NCBI GenBank assembly: GCA_025618425.1
Contig: CM046832.1
Location: 55,194,493-55,258,492, forward strand
Length of the DNA: 64,000 nucleotides
Direction of reading: 5' to 3'
Source: Heliocidaris tuberculata
Taxonomy: Eukaryota; Echinodermata; Echinoidea; Camarodonta; Echinometridae
Shown here: one piece after another, positions 34,802-49,446 of the stretch
Numbering within the stretch: position 1 is the stretch's first letter
Layout of the letters: each line of letters begins with the position of its first letter
Program-made: the position numbers and the translations under genes
Notes under the pieces: generated by a model
The model's database searches: none
What the model was told of the DNA's origin: nothing
What the model saw: the letters and a program-made list of their open reading frames with translations, nothing else

Positions 34802-37800
34802 CAAGAAATGGGAAAAAATAAGAACTGAAGGTAAAGGAAGATGCACACAGTTGAAATGATCATTTGTATGTAAAGTAAACATTTGCCTTTGAACATTACC
34901 TTTTGTCTCTATACATAGAGTGCCATATAGATAAGCCAATTTGTTATTATTGAACATATTGCCTGGTCGAGAGCAAGCAGGGAAAAGAGCCAGGACGAAT
35001 TAGAATTATTCAATATCTATTGAAAAAAGCTTATAAGTACCTAAAATTCTTTCCTAGTTAATTAATTTGATTCTATCCCCTGAATGAAGAGCTCACTCTC
35101 ACTATTAATTACAGATTCACGGTGCAATAATTCATTTTCAGCATTTTTTTTTTTTAATCTGATTAAAATATTATTATGTCGACCCATCTTTCCTACAGTG
35201 ATACCGAATTTGCGAGAATTGGAGGTACTTCTCGGCTACACATAACTTTCACTTCTGATATCGCCATCATTTCCTCATCAAACGCTGTATATCCCCTTTA
35301 ATGTCGGGTACCTTAACGCTACGACCCTCGGTCCAGTCTAATAACCTTGGTGGCTGTGAGCCGACAATATTGTCATATCAGCGCTCGTGGCATGACGAAA
35401 GCAGTCATGGGTGGAAAAGGCCATACATCCACTTTTAACCAACACACGCACCCACACACACCCCTCCCTCACTCAACCTTGGACTTGGTTGATTCGAATA
35501 TGATTAAAATGGCCTCCGAGAATCGCTTTTGCCTACTTGGACACGTATTTACTGGAAAATGGAAACCTGTGAGACTTGTTGGTGTATTCAATCATGTTGA
35601 ATTAAAAAATAATGCTGAACCACAAAATGGCTTAAGAAGAATTAAATAGAATTTCAAAATATTGTAATGCACTAAAGTTGAATGAAGTAAATACGTACAG
35701 TTCTCAGAGAAAAAAACACCCTCATATTTCTGTTTTATAATTCTATCCCCAAAATAACTGTTCCGGACATGCCGGAAGTGATGATTCATAGTCCGCAGGT
35801 AAGGCGATGTTACGAACTTCTGATGTATCGTGTGTATGAATAGATAATATTTCAAATTTATTTCTAAAAGAGCATAATATATATCCGAAGAGAATCTAAA
35901 GGTAAAATATTTCAAATGTAACATTTTGTAATAAAACTTGTGAATTATAGATATTTTACGACTTATGGATATTCATGTATTTTAATATAATGTCAAAAGC
36001 GTTAGGGGTAAATATTCCAGTAACGCATAAAATTAATGTGAAAATTTTCATCTGTTGGATATATACAACTTGAAATAAAACATTATTAGAACATCATGAA
36101 GTCATCATGTTAATACTTCGAGTGGTGCTAATTTTTGAGCACCAAACTATTTGCCTGAATTTTTTTTTTTTTTTTTTTTTTTTAACAAAACAAAGCTTAG
36201 TAAAACATAAAAAAGAGAAAAGTGTAGCCACCCATATAAAACAAAGAAAGGTAAAACGAGAACAGCCGAAATGTTTCCCTATGTTCTTTTCCTTTGCTCA
36301 GAACATAAAGTTGGGTGACATTAGACTAAAGCAAAAGACCGGATGTGACGGGGAAAGCGAGACACAGAGACAGGGGGGAAAACTATGGTAGAATTCTCTA
36401 CCGGGGAATCTTGCCCAATTTGGAAGCATTTTCACTTCAAATGGAGAAAAGTGCTGAATGCCCATGAACTTTCGATTAGAAGATGGCTCTTTGGATGAAG
36501 TGGACCTTTAGCTAGGCAGCGTAAAGTGGGCTATCAGGTTTCCGTCCCATCCACTCCCTGCCTGTCACGGATCCAAATCCACCATACCATATGCGTCTCT
36601 AATTTGGGGGAATATCATCATATTTCAGCCAATGTATGGTAAATTTCGAAACTCGCGAATGCATTTGGGAATATAAAAGATTGAAACCTGCAAGCCTGAA
36701 TTTCGAGAGAGATCCAGGGATTGTCTGACTGTTTGACGGGTATAGATTTCATTGCATGCGCAATATCCTTTTAAAAAAAATCTACCGGTACCACTAACTA
36801 TACTTCGAAAGATAGGGCGGTAAACAACATTCTGTATGCTTCACTGAAAGGGGAAACTGGACAGTCTATGGCATAGGGGATGTTGTGTTGACTATAGTTA
36901 CCAAAGATTATGAAATAAAGAGACCACAAACCTCAGAAAAATCCCTAATTCAATCAAAATGAAATAGAAATGGACATAGAGAAAGCAACATTCAGAATAG
37001 CATGGGGAAAGGTGGGGGGAGGGTGAAGAAAGATGATGGGAGAGAGGGGGGGGGGGGATAATGATACCTCTACATTGAGTTCCCTATGATTCCAGGGTTC
37101 AGACTTTGCAATAGTTATCCTACTTTTATAGTTATTGTTTGCGCTAACCATAGAGACATTCATAGACATGGTTTAAGAATCCTATCAGGCCACTTGGCTA
37201 AATCCTAATTGAGACACCCCCAAACCATGGGAATTGGCTTAATCCCTGCCGGCACATTGAGCCATTAGCCGATGACTTTTTAGAACACGTTACCATCTAG
37301 AGTAGATTATGGGCTTGTGAAGATGCTGCTATGCCATACTGTAGGGTCAGATGCCTTGTGTGTTTTGGCTTATCGATCGGTGACGGTAGTTATTAGTCCC
37401 TTTTAAGAGTCTTTCTTGTTATTACATTGTGCAAATATTCCAAGCAAGAGATTTTTTTTTCTGTAATATGTGAAATAATGGTTGATTTAGATGTTGATTT
37501 AATAATTATAATTACATTGTAATTACACAATTCTCTCTCTCTCTCTCTCTCTCTCTCGCTCTGAAGGATTGTGAGCGGATCACTTTCATTTTTACTATGA
37601 ATCTTCAATCCCCCCCCCCCTAATTTTATTTTTTCATCCAAATTCTCGCGAACACTGTTAAATATTAACAAGTGAATTTTGTTTTTAGAATTTTAGAATA
37701 TTTTCTTTAATTAATGCATTTGGGGCTGTTGATAAAGATGCGATTAGGAACAAGTTCTAAGAATCACGTTTACGGTGGGACAAAGTGTGCTCAATCTTGC

Positions 37801-38355
37801 ATCTGTTCCGACATTTTGACAAATTGTTGTATCATAATCGTTGCATATGCATGTGTACAACTGTACATATCCACAATATCTGTACGCATGTCAGGAAGTT
37901 GCATCTCTTCTCCCCAAAGCGGCTTTTTCCAATAAAAGCAGTAATCTCAGATTGTGCTCTTGATGTATCTCTTGATGTATCGTATTCTGTATTACAATAG
38001 TAGGGTAACCCACGGCAACCAAAAGGAGGTGTGGCGTGTTGTGTGCGTGGGATGGATAGCTTTGACCAATTGGAGCTGACTTAATACTTCGTAGAACCCC
38101 ACTCGGCTTCCCGCCAGACGGAAATGATGTCGACATTGTTTCATGTCGGATGATTTCATACTGATGTCGGAAAAAGGAGTGGGAGGGCAGGTAGTTTACC
38201 TCCATCCCAAGTACGTCCTTGAAAAGAAGTGAATGATAAAAATCGATTTGAAAGTTTAGAAATGACTTTCGTGCAGGTTTGGTATGTTGTATTTTGGTTT
38301 CTGTTTCACAAAGGAAAGTGAAACCCAAATGATGTTCGAACGATTTTTTTCAGAG
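34802..38355. other. No confirmed gene
   Basis: AATAAA at 35929 could end a peptide transcript. A T run lies at 36159-36183, CT repeats at 37531-37558 and a G run at 37045-37060. A 145-codon minus-strand open frame (37891-38328) resembles no family I know and has no obvious splice or codon support. Confidence 0.45.
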
Positions 38356-38359
38356 TTAA

Positions 38360-38769
38360 CCCTTTCATGACAGGAATTATTTAAGGGCTACATTGATCAC
38401 ATTTTGTTCTTCAATTGGCAACAATAATATTTTCCTTTTAATGCTACATGGTTGTAATAAAATATAATATCTTTGAAATAAAATATATATGGTAAGCAAC
38501 ATTAATGAAAAGTTGAAAAAATTGCCAATTTTGATTAAAAAAACAGTGATTTTGAACCTCTCAGTCTGTTGCCAATTTAAGGATTTTAAAGCTTATTCTG
38601 GTTTTTAAAATTCCTGGCATCAAATGCATTGTGGTCATGCAACAAAAATGGACACAGTATATGCAGAAATTTTTTGCTCTTTCTACTCATGCATCTGGTA
38701 TATTTTTAGGGCTCTGAATCAAAAGTTATTGAGCTCAACCACAAAATGTGGTTAAATGTCTCGAAAGGG
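38360..38769 (+). mobile_element. TTAA-flanked (piggyBac-like) MITE, copy 2, 410 bp
   Basis: TTAA at 38356-38359 and 38770-38773 flanks short inverse termini CCCTTTC and GAAAGGG. TTAA target duplication with CCC-starting ends is the piggyBac signature. Non-coding. Confidence 0.88.
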
Positions 38770-38773
38770 TTAA

Positions 38774-41358
38774 GATTATGCGATATAAGATATATCGTAT
38801 GGAATGAAGCTGTGAGACTTAGTAGTTATAATGAGGTCTCTTTTGAGATCTCGAATGCTTTGGAAATCATGATGTAATCGTGAGAAATGTCTGTTTGTAT
38901 AATTGTAAGTTAATCGGTTTAAAGAGTTACATCTGCGTTACACGTATACCCTATACAGTACGATTTTTTAGTATCTGTGAATACCGGCTTAGGGTTTTTT
39001 TTGCCATCTTCTAATAAGACACGTGGTAATTAATCCAGTTAGGTAATTTATTCAATTACTTAAATCGCAATTCAGTGATACATTAAGAAGGTCATTCAGC
39101 ACACATTCAAACCTTTTTCTTCTGAAACTACTGGTGACAGTTTTTAATTTTCTTTACGTTATCATGAAAATTCCCAACATATACAAAAACAAAAATATGG
39201 AGGATCTATGCTCCCGAAGTTATAAAGGTGGTGGGTAAATCCAAGAACCACAAAGTGCGTAAGGGGAAGAATTTTTTAAAAGTAGTGTAAGTTTATCCTC
39301 ACCAGCAAAATATCACTCTTCTGTTCACTTCAAAGCGATCTACCGTCACGCGGTTGTTTTTAAAAAATAATACACTACTCTTTTAATAAAACCGATGCTC
39401 GATCAATTGGTAAGAGATGACGTATCTAAAAATATTTGCTTCTTATGCAAGGTATAAATCCCTTCATAGAAATAATTTAGTATGATGTAATTACGTTAAC
39501 CTTGGGGGCTTTCTTGTTGCAATTTTTCCGACGAATCAATTTGAGTAATATTTCATTTGTCATGTTTTCAGCCCACACTGTTTTCATACTGATTTCTTAT
39601 GATCAATTATAGTGCCTTTTCTACGGTGTGTTACAAAACAATCATACACTATCGTAAATTGAATTAGTCTCAAACATTTCTTTGATGCATTGACGTGACA
39701 TTATATAATAAATTGTCTGAAATCACCGTCTGATTTTCATGTTAACAAACTGACAATTCTAACATGAACTACCATTTGATGAATTTTCTTAAGTCAATAG
39801 ATATTCGTATAATTGTATAAAAAGACGTCATACAATATTTAACCGGAGATCATCATGGCAGGAAAGTGGGTAACATGAGACTAAAATCACTAAATATGAT
39901 CTTTACATCATGTGTAATAATAAGGGCTAAATAAGACCATAAACATATTTGAGCATGAAAAATTTTATTTCAGTTATGATTTGTATTTGATCAATATAGG
40001 AAATTAATTTTTTTTTTCATAAAAAAGATCTAGAAAATCTATGTGGAAGAATGCCGTGGGAAATATTACTTCTTCGCTTCATAGCATACATCTACACACT
40101 TATTCAATCCAATAATTCCAGGGCATTCATTGCACTATCACAGATTTTTTTTTTTTTTTTTTTTTTTTTCTAATAGAAACATTTTCAATACAACGTCAGC
40201 CATGTTGTGTATATAATCACGTGATTTTGAAGGTGTTAAGTGAATGTGTTTATAAAACACGAAATCAAATAAACAGATGCATTGTTTAAAAAAAAAATGT
40301 CCTCCAATATCCTTGTTCTGTCGTTGAACTGGTCAACCACCCTCTCACATTAAACATCAAATAAAAAACAGCTAACAAGTTACACAAACAAACAATATCA
40401 CCAATTAAATGGGATGTTTTCTTAACGAAACAGATCATGACTTTATCATAGGCTCACCTATTCAATAATCGACCTGGCGCTTTATTACATTGTCGACCCT
40501 CGTCAGGTTTCTTTTGATCTAGACTTTCCTGATTAAACGAAAATAAATTCAAGAGCACACCAATCAATATGCTATTGACACCAGCCCACGTCATGAATTC
40601 AATGGCAAATTTCTTAGATTTACATATTCGATGGACATAAATGATATATGTACTTGGTAATGGGTGCAGTAGACATAAGCGCAAGTGTTTCAATTTCATG
40701 CGTTGCTGTTTACAGTCCAACATATTATATGTAGCTTTATAACAATGAACGGAGAGGAGTGTTCAGTAAAATTAAATATATGTGTAAATATCCACTCTGT
40801 GTTTTTGAGCGATGGCGGTGAGGCATACAACCTATCACCACCTTGTTGTCTTTTAAGTTTCAGGTGTCATGTTTTCAAATAAACTTAGAAGAGAAGAGAA
40901 CAATGTTTTCCTAAGATATTACCATTAAATCGATTTAATTCAGTTCATTTAAATCTGCTGTAATCTAGTCTTATTTGCGAATTATAATTTCTAGCCAAGG
41001 GCATTCGCATTTAGCCAACAGCGCCCGCGAAAGGTCGTATTTAATCTTTAAATAGTACTAGCTGAACTTATCATCGCGTAGACATTAAATTTTTAATGAA
41101 TTGCTCATTTTTATCTTATGCTTAACAACTACTGCGGTCATATCGATAATCTAGAGCACTAATCAAACAGAACTAAAGAGAAGTATTTAGGCCATCACAC
41201 ACCTAACGGCTTGACTACGACTACATTTTTGTAAAAATAAATTTTATTCCCATTAAATTTAGAGTTTCAATGATTGTAAACTTTATCTGATTTGAGGTCC
41301 AGAATGGTCATATACATGTATATAAAGTTCAAAAAGTTCTACGACGGAGATTAAAAAT
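38774..41358. other. No gene seen
   Basis: AT-rich, with a T run at 40145-40169. A small minus-strand frame (40454-40723) is not protein-like. Confidence 0.5.
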
Positions 41359-41449
41359 GGAGAGACACACACAGAACAAATCACTCCGTTAAATATAAAA
41401 AGTTCTTTTACTTTTTGTGTCTAACGGAGTGATTTATTCTGTCTCTCTG

Positions 41450-41451
<2 letters not shown>
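41359..41451. repeat. ~42-bp imperfect inverted repeat
   Basis: The left arm 41359-41402 and right arm 41411-41451 share the exact core AATCACTCCGTTA / TAACGGAGTGATT and AGAGACA-type ends, around an 8-base loop. CT and AT microsatellites follow directly. Confidence 0.85.
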
Positions 41452-41490
<39 letters not shown>

Positions 41491-43280
41491 GCCATATTTA
41501 AAGTAGACTTAGTGTCTACTATTAAAGTTCTTGAGAGAAAGGACAATTCTATGCAAAAATCAAGGACAGATAGATGTGTCTATCACGAAAAGATAGGTAT
41601 ATGCATATAAATGAAGCTTTGTGATCTGTTAGTACCATATAAATATGTGAAAAAGGTATATGAAGAATCTTATAGCCTCTGTTGCATAGTGTTATCGAGG
41701 ATATAACAGGATTAGAGTCTAGTCGAATAAGATATTGATGGGATTATGGGATATAATATTGCAGAAAGCAATTTAAATAAGGGCTATACACTGCCATGTC
41801 GGAGCTAAAGTCTCATATGGAGATCATCCTTTCGTTTCTATAATTACTTTGTATAGACTGAATGATAATCTGTCAAAAATGGGAGCGGTAATTTACTTCT
41901 GCATGGAAGCAACCCTCTTTTGACTTAAAGCTATAAGTAGTTCTGAGAACTGAAAAATGATATATGTGGAAACGTTATTTACTAGGAAAGGGAAAAAAGG
42001 GATCAATTTATTAAAGACAACGAGTGGGAATGTGTACAAATGTGTTACTTCACGAAACAACGCTATTATGATCAAATCCTCTCAACCTTGATAAGTAATA
42101 AAGAATAGTGTTTTCTGTCGTTGTCAAATATGAAATTAAGTGAGCTGCGTGTGGTATTGATGGTTAACCATTATTTATTACGTTCTCTTATTAGAGGTAA
42201 TCTGTATCACTAGATTGTAGAAAATTAGTACGTGATAATTACACGATGCATCATTTGTCAATAAGCTCCAGCGGATAATAATGATTATGCTAAACCGGAC
42301 GCAGTATATGCTCTATATGTTATCTATGTTTACTCATGCTTGAATCAATTCTTCAAAACAGTGCATGATACCAAATTTAAATGACTGAATGTCTATCATT
42401 TTTCCTCGTGGGCCTATATACACCACTGTGTGCACATCATATTACTTCTGCATTTATGACTAGGGTGATCCGTACTTTTTTGAGGTTGAAAATGAATCTA
42501 AAGATATTGGGGGGAAATGTTCATGTATTTTTTCAAAATGTTTGCCTGGACGAAATTATATTACCTTTTCGATTCATTTGATTCACTTAGGAAAATAAGT
42601 TCTTGCGCGAATGTTATCAGGTAAACGTACGAAGTTTGACGAGATAAACTTGAACAACCCACCCCAACCACATGTTATCACACACGCATCCCAAATATTC
42701 AAAATTCAATATCTATAGCGACAAAGGGAAAGTATATATGCCATTGTAAAGCCAACGAAGCATGCAGGTCGTATTTCCTCTGCAGTATTAATCAGATTAA
42801 TTTTTATGAATGCTCACCTGTAACAGATACAGTGCTTCAGCATGACGAAGGCTCGTTGTAAAACACTTAATGGTATGTAATTGGGCTACACTATTCAACC
42901 GGGGAAGTTGCATGGTATCTTCGTGTTCCGGACAGGAAAAAGTTGAACAGGAAGGTTAAACGCTCATAAAATGTTATTGGTGGATTCAAATTCATATCAA
43001 AGTAATGAAATGCAGATATCGTTTCAATATCAAATAGAAATTTTATTACCCTCACTGAAATTCAAAGATTGCATCGCCATGAGAAATTTGATGAATTACA
43101 AAATACAGACATGTATACATGTACATCATCGTTGATTATAAAATTGTAAAACAAAAAATATACATTAGCTTGGTTCAAAAAGAGGCGAATTTTTAATACA
43201 AAGAGGGAATGGTCTATTAAGCTTAGCAATTATTATTACAGAAATCCCAAGGACTCATTAGAATGATGGGGGTTTAGACA
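41491..43280. other. No gene seen
   Basis: AT-rich; nothing recognised. Confidence 0.55.
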
Positions 43281-43327
<47 letters not shown>

Positions 43328-43418
43328 GTGAGAGGAAGGTATGAGAAATAGAAAGAGGGATAGAGGAAGAGAAAACAAAAGGAAAGAGAGAGAGGGGGAT
43401 GTAGACAGAGAGAGGGGG

Positions 43419-43501
<83 letters not shown>
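43281..43501. repeat. (GT)n(GA)n, then (AT)n(GT)n microsatellites
   Basis: GT/GA/G tract at 43281-43329, purine-rich spacer, then AT at 43421-43449 and GT at 43449-43501. A SINE follows. Confidence 0.95.
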
Positions 43502-43504
<3 letters not shown>

Positions 43505-43506
43505 GA

Positions 43507-43665
43507 GATGCCGTGGTCCAGTGGTTTGAGGCGCTTGACTGGAGATGCGAGGATCGGGCGTTCGATCCTCGGCACGGCACTTATGCCCTTGAGCAAGGCA
43601 TTTTATCTACATTGCTCTTTTATCGTACGTCAAATAAATGAAGTGCTAAAGGCACATTGACACCA
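43507..43665 (+). repeat. tRNA-derived SINE copy
   Basis: The head GCCGTGGTCCAGTGGTTTGA with a Ser/Leu-tRNA-like A box and B box GCGTTCGATCCTC precedes CTTATGCCCTTGAGCAAGGC. It lies directly after a long TG microsatellite. The anticodon arm does not fold as a functional tRNA. Confidence 0.82.
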
Positions 43666-46600
43666 GCGTGTGCATGTGTGTTATTAAAAAAAAAAAAAGA
43701 AGAAGAAAAAAAAAGTGTGGGTGGGGGGTGTAAAGACATTAGATAATAAAGACACATGTAATACAGAAAGTTTCCTTTGTTTTGTACTTGGAAATTACAA
43801 TTGCCACTTCGACAAGCGATTTTAACGAAGCGTGCAATTTTGTAATCAACAAGTAAAGGAAATTTCATTCCATAAATGCGCACTTCATTTCAAAAGCTTC
43901 TAGCGAGGACTAACACGAGTACGCTTCACTAGCAATCTCTACCTCACAAACTTTTCAGGGAAATATTTATTGAATCAAACTATCGCTTTGATTCCCAAAC
44001 AAATTCAATTGGTTACCTAGATACTTTTGATGCATTCATTGTAGCACTTGACACAACTCACGACATCTTACAAACTAGATAAAAATGAAATGCAATCATG
44101 AAACTCAGCATTTCCAGCTTGACTGTTCAAAGGTCCGCAGAGTGTCTATCACAAGTCAAGTAGTTTAATTATAAGGCAATAACCCTATACCCTTCAGCTC
44201 TTGTGAGTTGCCCCCTTTTGTGCTTCTTTCGAGGACAATGACAGACCTTTTATGTTACTAATGGTAAACCATGCAAGAAACAGTCTTTGAGAACAACCGA
44301 TGCTAGAATCGTCCCCCGTTTTCCGGCGTCCTCCTGGCGCCTTCCCGCCATGAGTAGATTGATTTCTGCTTTGTACTGGATTCAGCAACCAAGACATGCC
44401 AGACGATCTGTTTGACACTCAAGTGGTCGATAGACTCGATATCAAGCGATAATAATGCATATGATCCTTTCAAAAAGGAGGAAGCCAATCGTGTGTTATT
44501 TCAGCATGTTCTGAAAACGATATTAATTGTTATTGTTCAAGGATGACATGCTTTTCAGAACATCGTTCCCCAAACGAATGGTTATAAAGAGGCGTTTGTA
44601 TAAGTGGCTGGTCGCTTTCTAACTTCATGTAAGCTTGTAGTTAAGGCGCAATATTAAACATCTTGTAAAAATGCCACTTCCTTCAAATACTTTTTCAATG
44701 AAATGATTTATATTATCTTTCTGAGAAGTTCTGTAGACCTAATGATGTATTCATTAAAAAAACGTGTAGGTTAAATGCTCTAGCATTGTGTGGGAAGATT
44801 GGTTGAAGTGATAATATTATACATCTGGCATGGCCCTTTTTATCAAGTAATCAAATTCTTATCATATTCACATCACGCGAGGGGTGGAACAATAAACAGG
44901 ATAAGACTGATTAGATTATATACCATGTATACTTTGACTAGAATCTACAACGCTGTGATTAATAAAAGTACTTTACGTCAAGGACCTTATCCTTTCTTAC
45001 ATTTTGATTTTCTTTTAAGCACGGTTTCCATCAGCTTTCTATTTAACTATTTTCGTTTTCTGAGTGTTGAAAGAATTTATTGAAACGCAAAATGCACTGC
45101 AAGGGAAGAAGCAAATCGATAGTTTTTAATTCATAGAAAATGCAAAATTCAATTTCATCATTGCCTCAGCACTACTTAATGATGAACCCTGGGACTTAAA
45201 GGGGATACTCAACATTCAAAATTACATGAGGCAAAGTAAGGATGAAACGTAATATTAGTAAGATTCCAATTTTTGCCAGTTATGCCAAATGAAAGCAGAA
45301 ATATGAACACGAATTTGTTTGAAAGCACTAAATTTTGACATCAAATTTGTATGAACTCTCAAAAACTGAAATGTGTATATTGTTAAAGATAATCGAAAAA
45401 GAATGTAATTTCAAGAGATTTTCAAGATTGATGATAATGTCATTAAGTTGGTTACATAAACAATGGATTTAAACATCATTTAAAATGTGTTGGTCAATAG
45501 ATAGATAGTTGTCCAAAACTAAATATGCTCAATAGATAGATAGTTGTCCAAAACTAAATATGCTCGAATTTTTGCAAAAGTTGATTGAATATTGGTCAGA
45601 TTTTTACAAGATTTTATTATTAACTTACAGGCCCAATTTCGACTGAATGTAACCAATATGTGGCATGAGAATTTGACAAGCATTCTGAATGATTCTGAAT
45701 GAATCCTAGCCTACTGCAATTTCAAAGATATTTTGATAGTATTCTCAATTTATTCGAAAAGCTGAGAGATCTGCTTCAGTCCATGTTGATTAAGGTCTGA
45801 CTGGATATCTCTTTAAGATAGTTATTTGGTGCCATGGCTATTTATAGATTTGTTTGTGTCCACATTTTTTTTTTCTATTCATAGAAATCATTACCAGATT
45901 ACAGAGAAGGGAATGTAAGGCCATGATTGCTTAGACTCTAGTTATTCAGGTAGATGCCATACACTAAAGTTATGTTTGCATTTTATTGTATACATTTTAC
46001 CAAAGGCTTCACGTAGAATATAAAGCTATAATTAAGAAATTCTTAAATTGATCGTTTCAATTTCCTTTAGATTCAAATTTAACATACAACGTTTACAAAC
46101 ATGCCGTGAATATTAAGTTTAAGGAGTAATCCATTCACCCCTTTTTCACAATTCCCTCATATGGTACGGAAAATTACAGATCAAAATGTATTTTTAATAC
46201 ACTTAGAAAGCTTATAATAATCTGTAACGAGAATTAAAATTGAACTCAACTTCATTTAGACCTTGTTCTTCACATTATTTGTATTTAGGGGGAAGATAGT
46301 TGCTTTCATATAGTTACTTGTCTGCACCAAAGAATGAGGCAATATTTTGTTAAAATACCAAAATACCAAAGTCCCAAAATACTCAAAAACTTTTGGAAAA
46401 TGGTGAACTAAAAATAAACTACAAACAACATCAATATAATGCATTGGGACATGGGGGAATACTTAGCCTCAAGCAATTCATAGTAGGCTATAACAATTAT
46501 TGCCTGTTCTCATCGCTTTTAGTCTATATCGTCACTGTAACCTAGCTAGAGTTAAGTGCGGTCGATATCGTTTTATCCGATGTGAAATAATATTTGTCGG

Positions 46601-48933
46601 CCAATATAAACGTTTGATTAAAAGCTATCACACCTAATTTATCACCCATAATGGCGAGGAGAAGCGAACGTGTGCATTTTATTTGTTTCATTTTTTCCCC
46701 CTCTGCAGTGCCATTCTGTCGGTAGAAGTAAAACCATTTCACAGTTCTTCGTAAGAAATCGTGTAGTAAAAAATACTCTGATATATTTTCCAGACCTCTC
46801 GTGCCTATTTTGTCGAATTGTATGTGTAGTTTACAGTATTCCATAAAGAATTTCAGAATACATTTGACAACAAAATATACACGCGTCATTTGTACAGCTT
46901 TACTGATAAAACACATGCCTTCTCTTTCTTGTTGCTATTATTCATGGTTGAAAACTGGGAACAAAAATATTTTCAAAATAAGAACAAAATATTAGTACAT
47001 GAAAATGCTTTTAACATCATGGAAATCTAATTTGCAGTAGTTTTCAATATCTCAAATAATTTTTCACCATTAATCTTATGGTTTGATGCACGGAACTCGT
47101 AAAAAAATTGAAAAAAATGATTCAGATCACCTGTTGATTCCTTATTGTTTTGGGGATTATTTATGTGGAGCCCATGTCAAATCTGTTACAGATATCAGTA
47201 AACAGCTTTATGGAGGTTGCCCAAATCCAGCAGATAATCAGGGGCAGATTGTATTTCCTATCAACATGACACCAGCGATTTCTACGCTTGCCCTGTCAAA
47301 TAGTCAGTGAGAAAGATCCAATATGGACAATGAAATAATTACACTCGAAATTTGGGTGCAATTTGCTCGAAATCAATACATGCGTAGATATCATGCAAAC
47401 GTTTCCTTTTTTATTTTTATTTGTTGGTGCCTCAGATCGAGTCCCCAGGCCACAATCAATGATCTACTGTCTAAGATGGACCTATCTTTGACAATCTGGC
47501 ATAGTAGAATTTGTGTCAGCATAAACAAAAATCAGGATAATTTGAAATTGATTCCCTACATTTCAATACAAATTCAGTCCAAGTTAAGGAACAAACCATT
47601 ACGTGAAATATATTCCTTTAAACGATAATATTTGTGGAGAATTACGACCGATGTTTATCTGTGCGTTTGTAACACATACTTTAAAACCAGATAAGAAAAG
47701 ATGAGCTACATTTCTCTGTATGACACTAAAAGAATACAATTTTTATCTGAAACATTTAATATGTTTTTAAAAGAATTTTGCAAGATAACATTAATTCACT
47801 ACTAAAGTACTTGCTTTCCGAAATTAAAAAAAATATATATATTTATGATGTAAAAAGACTTTTTTCAAGGATGATGGTGCTTGTGACACCCTAAAGAAAG
47901 TTATCCACCTTCTGAGCATTTGTATCATTCTTTTTATGTTTCACTTTTTAAAGGGAGAGTGCTATTGCTTTCAATAGTTCCATTTTCGCTGACGTCTTCA
48001 AGGTATTAGAGCTGTATTTGGCTCAACCGGTTGACCAAAGTATCATATGTGTGTTCTTGCACTTGTCCCTCGCTTGAGTATTTCATCGTATCGAAGAGTT
48101 GGCATGGTACTTTTAGGAGCGAGGGTATGAAATGTGATATAATCACTTGATATGGGATCCCTTGCCTTTTAGTTTAGTGATGGTAAAAACAATTGATTGA
48201 TATAGGAATTCAACGCTACAATATGAAATCAAAAACATGATCGAAGGGAAGGGTTGGTAACCACAGAAGACTATGATGAGAGCACAAAAGTCGTTTACAC
48301 CTCACTGCGAAAGAATGTCTAGGAAACTTAATACAACATCATTCATCCCTCACTGAATTAGCCATAAATATATAAGTAGTTTAGGCTGTTTGTCCAATAA
48401 AGCAAATACCCAGATGAATGAAGGGAAACAGCAAAATAATGTGCAGTCAAAATTATCACTTGCATACGTGCGCTGATGCTTGCTAGTGATGATACTATTA
48501 GAGTAATCCTCTCTTTATTATCAGAGATGCTGTTGTCTTCGATTGTTTGTTAATTGATCACGGCGTTCATTACACTTTCTTGCTTCATTGACATCACTGG
48601 CACGCCAAAGAGCTTGCGCGATTCCATCCTCGACACCCGAAGGCACCATCTTGTGACAAGAGGTTACGGATATCATCACCGAGTTGCTAAACATGACCTG
48701 AGGTGAGGACTGTTACATCAATCAATATTGGCTTCCAGATCTTGACTTGGCGAGCTAACAAACCTGATGATCGAAGCAATAACCTCGTCGTGCTAATAAT
48801 AAGCCACTAACCTCACGCACATAATGACTGTTTTCGCTCTGGCCCTAGCAGGATAAATAATTAAAGGACAGAAATCAAGGCCAAAGCCATCATGGGATCA
48901 CTTAATCAACATAAACGACAACACAGCGAATAG
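43666..48933. other. No confirmed gene
   Basis: AT-rich, apart from the 35-bp duplication at 45495. Open frames at 46542-46916 (minus) and 47083-47628 (plus, two frames) look random. A slightly GC-richer patch at 48590-48770 has a 57-codon minus frame of unknown meaning. Confidence 0.45.
45495..45564 (+). repeat. Perfect 35-bp tandem duplication
   Basis: The unit starting CAATAGATAGATAGTTGTCC occurs twice back to back with no difference, implying a recent slip or duplication. Confidence 0.97.
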
Positions 48934-49446
48934 TCTGGGAGCCTTCCCGAGATAGTCATCCCATTTTACATATGAGATTTAACCCCCAAAAGGTACTTAG
49001 CCAATCCATGTCATTCATAAACAGTTTGTCAGCCTGAACGAAACGTTTGGCCCCCAGAACCCCCCCCCCCCCCCTCCTCCCAAGGGTTCCCAAGTCAGGT
49101 CGATTTCATTCCATCTAAAATATGCGCCAAACTTTGTCATAAGGAAGTTGTGTGACTATACATTAGCAAAACACAAAAAACTTACAAAATATTTTGTCGG
49201 GACGGGTTGTCAGTCGGCCCCTAACAACTGGGGTAAATTTTCCCCTTAAGGCCCATGGACCAAATTTTGTCAGAAGGGAAAAATAGAATAAAAAATGCTC
49301 TGGATGTAGAGAAAAACATTTTTGGCATTACAACCTCAATAGCTACAAAGTGTCTCATTCAATTTAGATCAAATTTGCGGGGTGCAATCTAGAGTATCGT
49401 AACTTCCTTGGGGTGAAATTTAGTGTCAAATGATCATTTAAATAAT
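48934..49446 (-). mobile_element. Composite fold-back element, second part (inverse orientation)
   Basis: It begins CTGGGAGCCTTCCCGAGATAG, the inverse of the family end, and runs through a C run (about 49060-49075) to CAAATGATCATTTAAATAAT. The palindromic part of the same copy appears to continue at about 50326-50655, after the inserted element at 49449-50300. Confidence 0.7.

Noticed and set aside
37891..38328. 145-codon minus-strand open frame
   Set aside because: No known domain, signal or membrane pattern, or splice context; length alone is weak evidence in 64 kb.
40454..40723. CTGACGA motif on the minus strand as a second hammerhead
   Set aside because: No matching GAAA after a stem is present, and no retroelement protein is nearby.
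43506..43580. Possible tRNA-Leu/Ser gene
   Set aside because: Only the A and B boxes and head are tRNA-like; the anticodon arm is poor, and the following body is shared with another SINE copy at 20410.
47083..47628. Two consecutive plus-strand open frames
   Set aside because: Composition is like the surrounding AT-rich DNA, no recognised domain, and no convincing splice sites to join them.
48521..48694. 57-codon minus-strand frame in a GC-richer patch
   Set aside because: Short, no recognised motif; could equally be conserved non-coding DNA.
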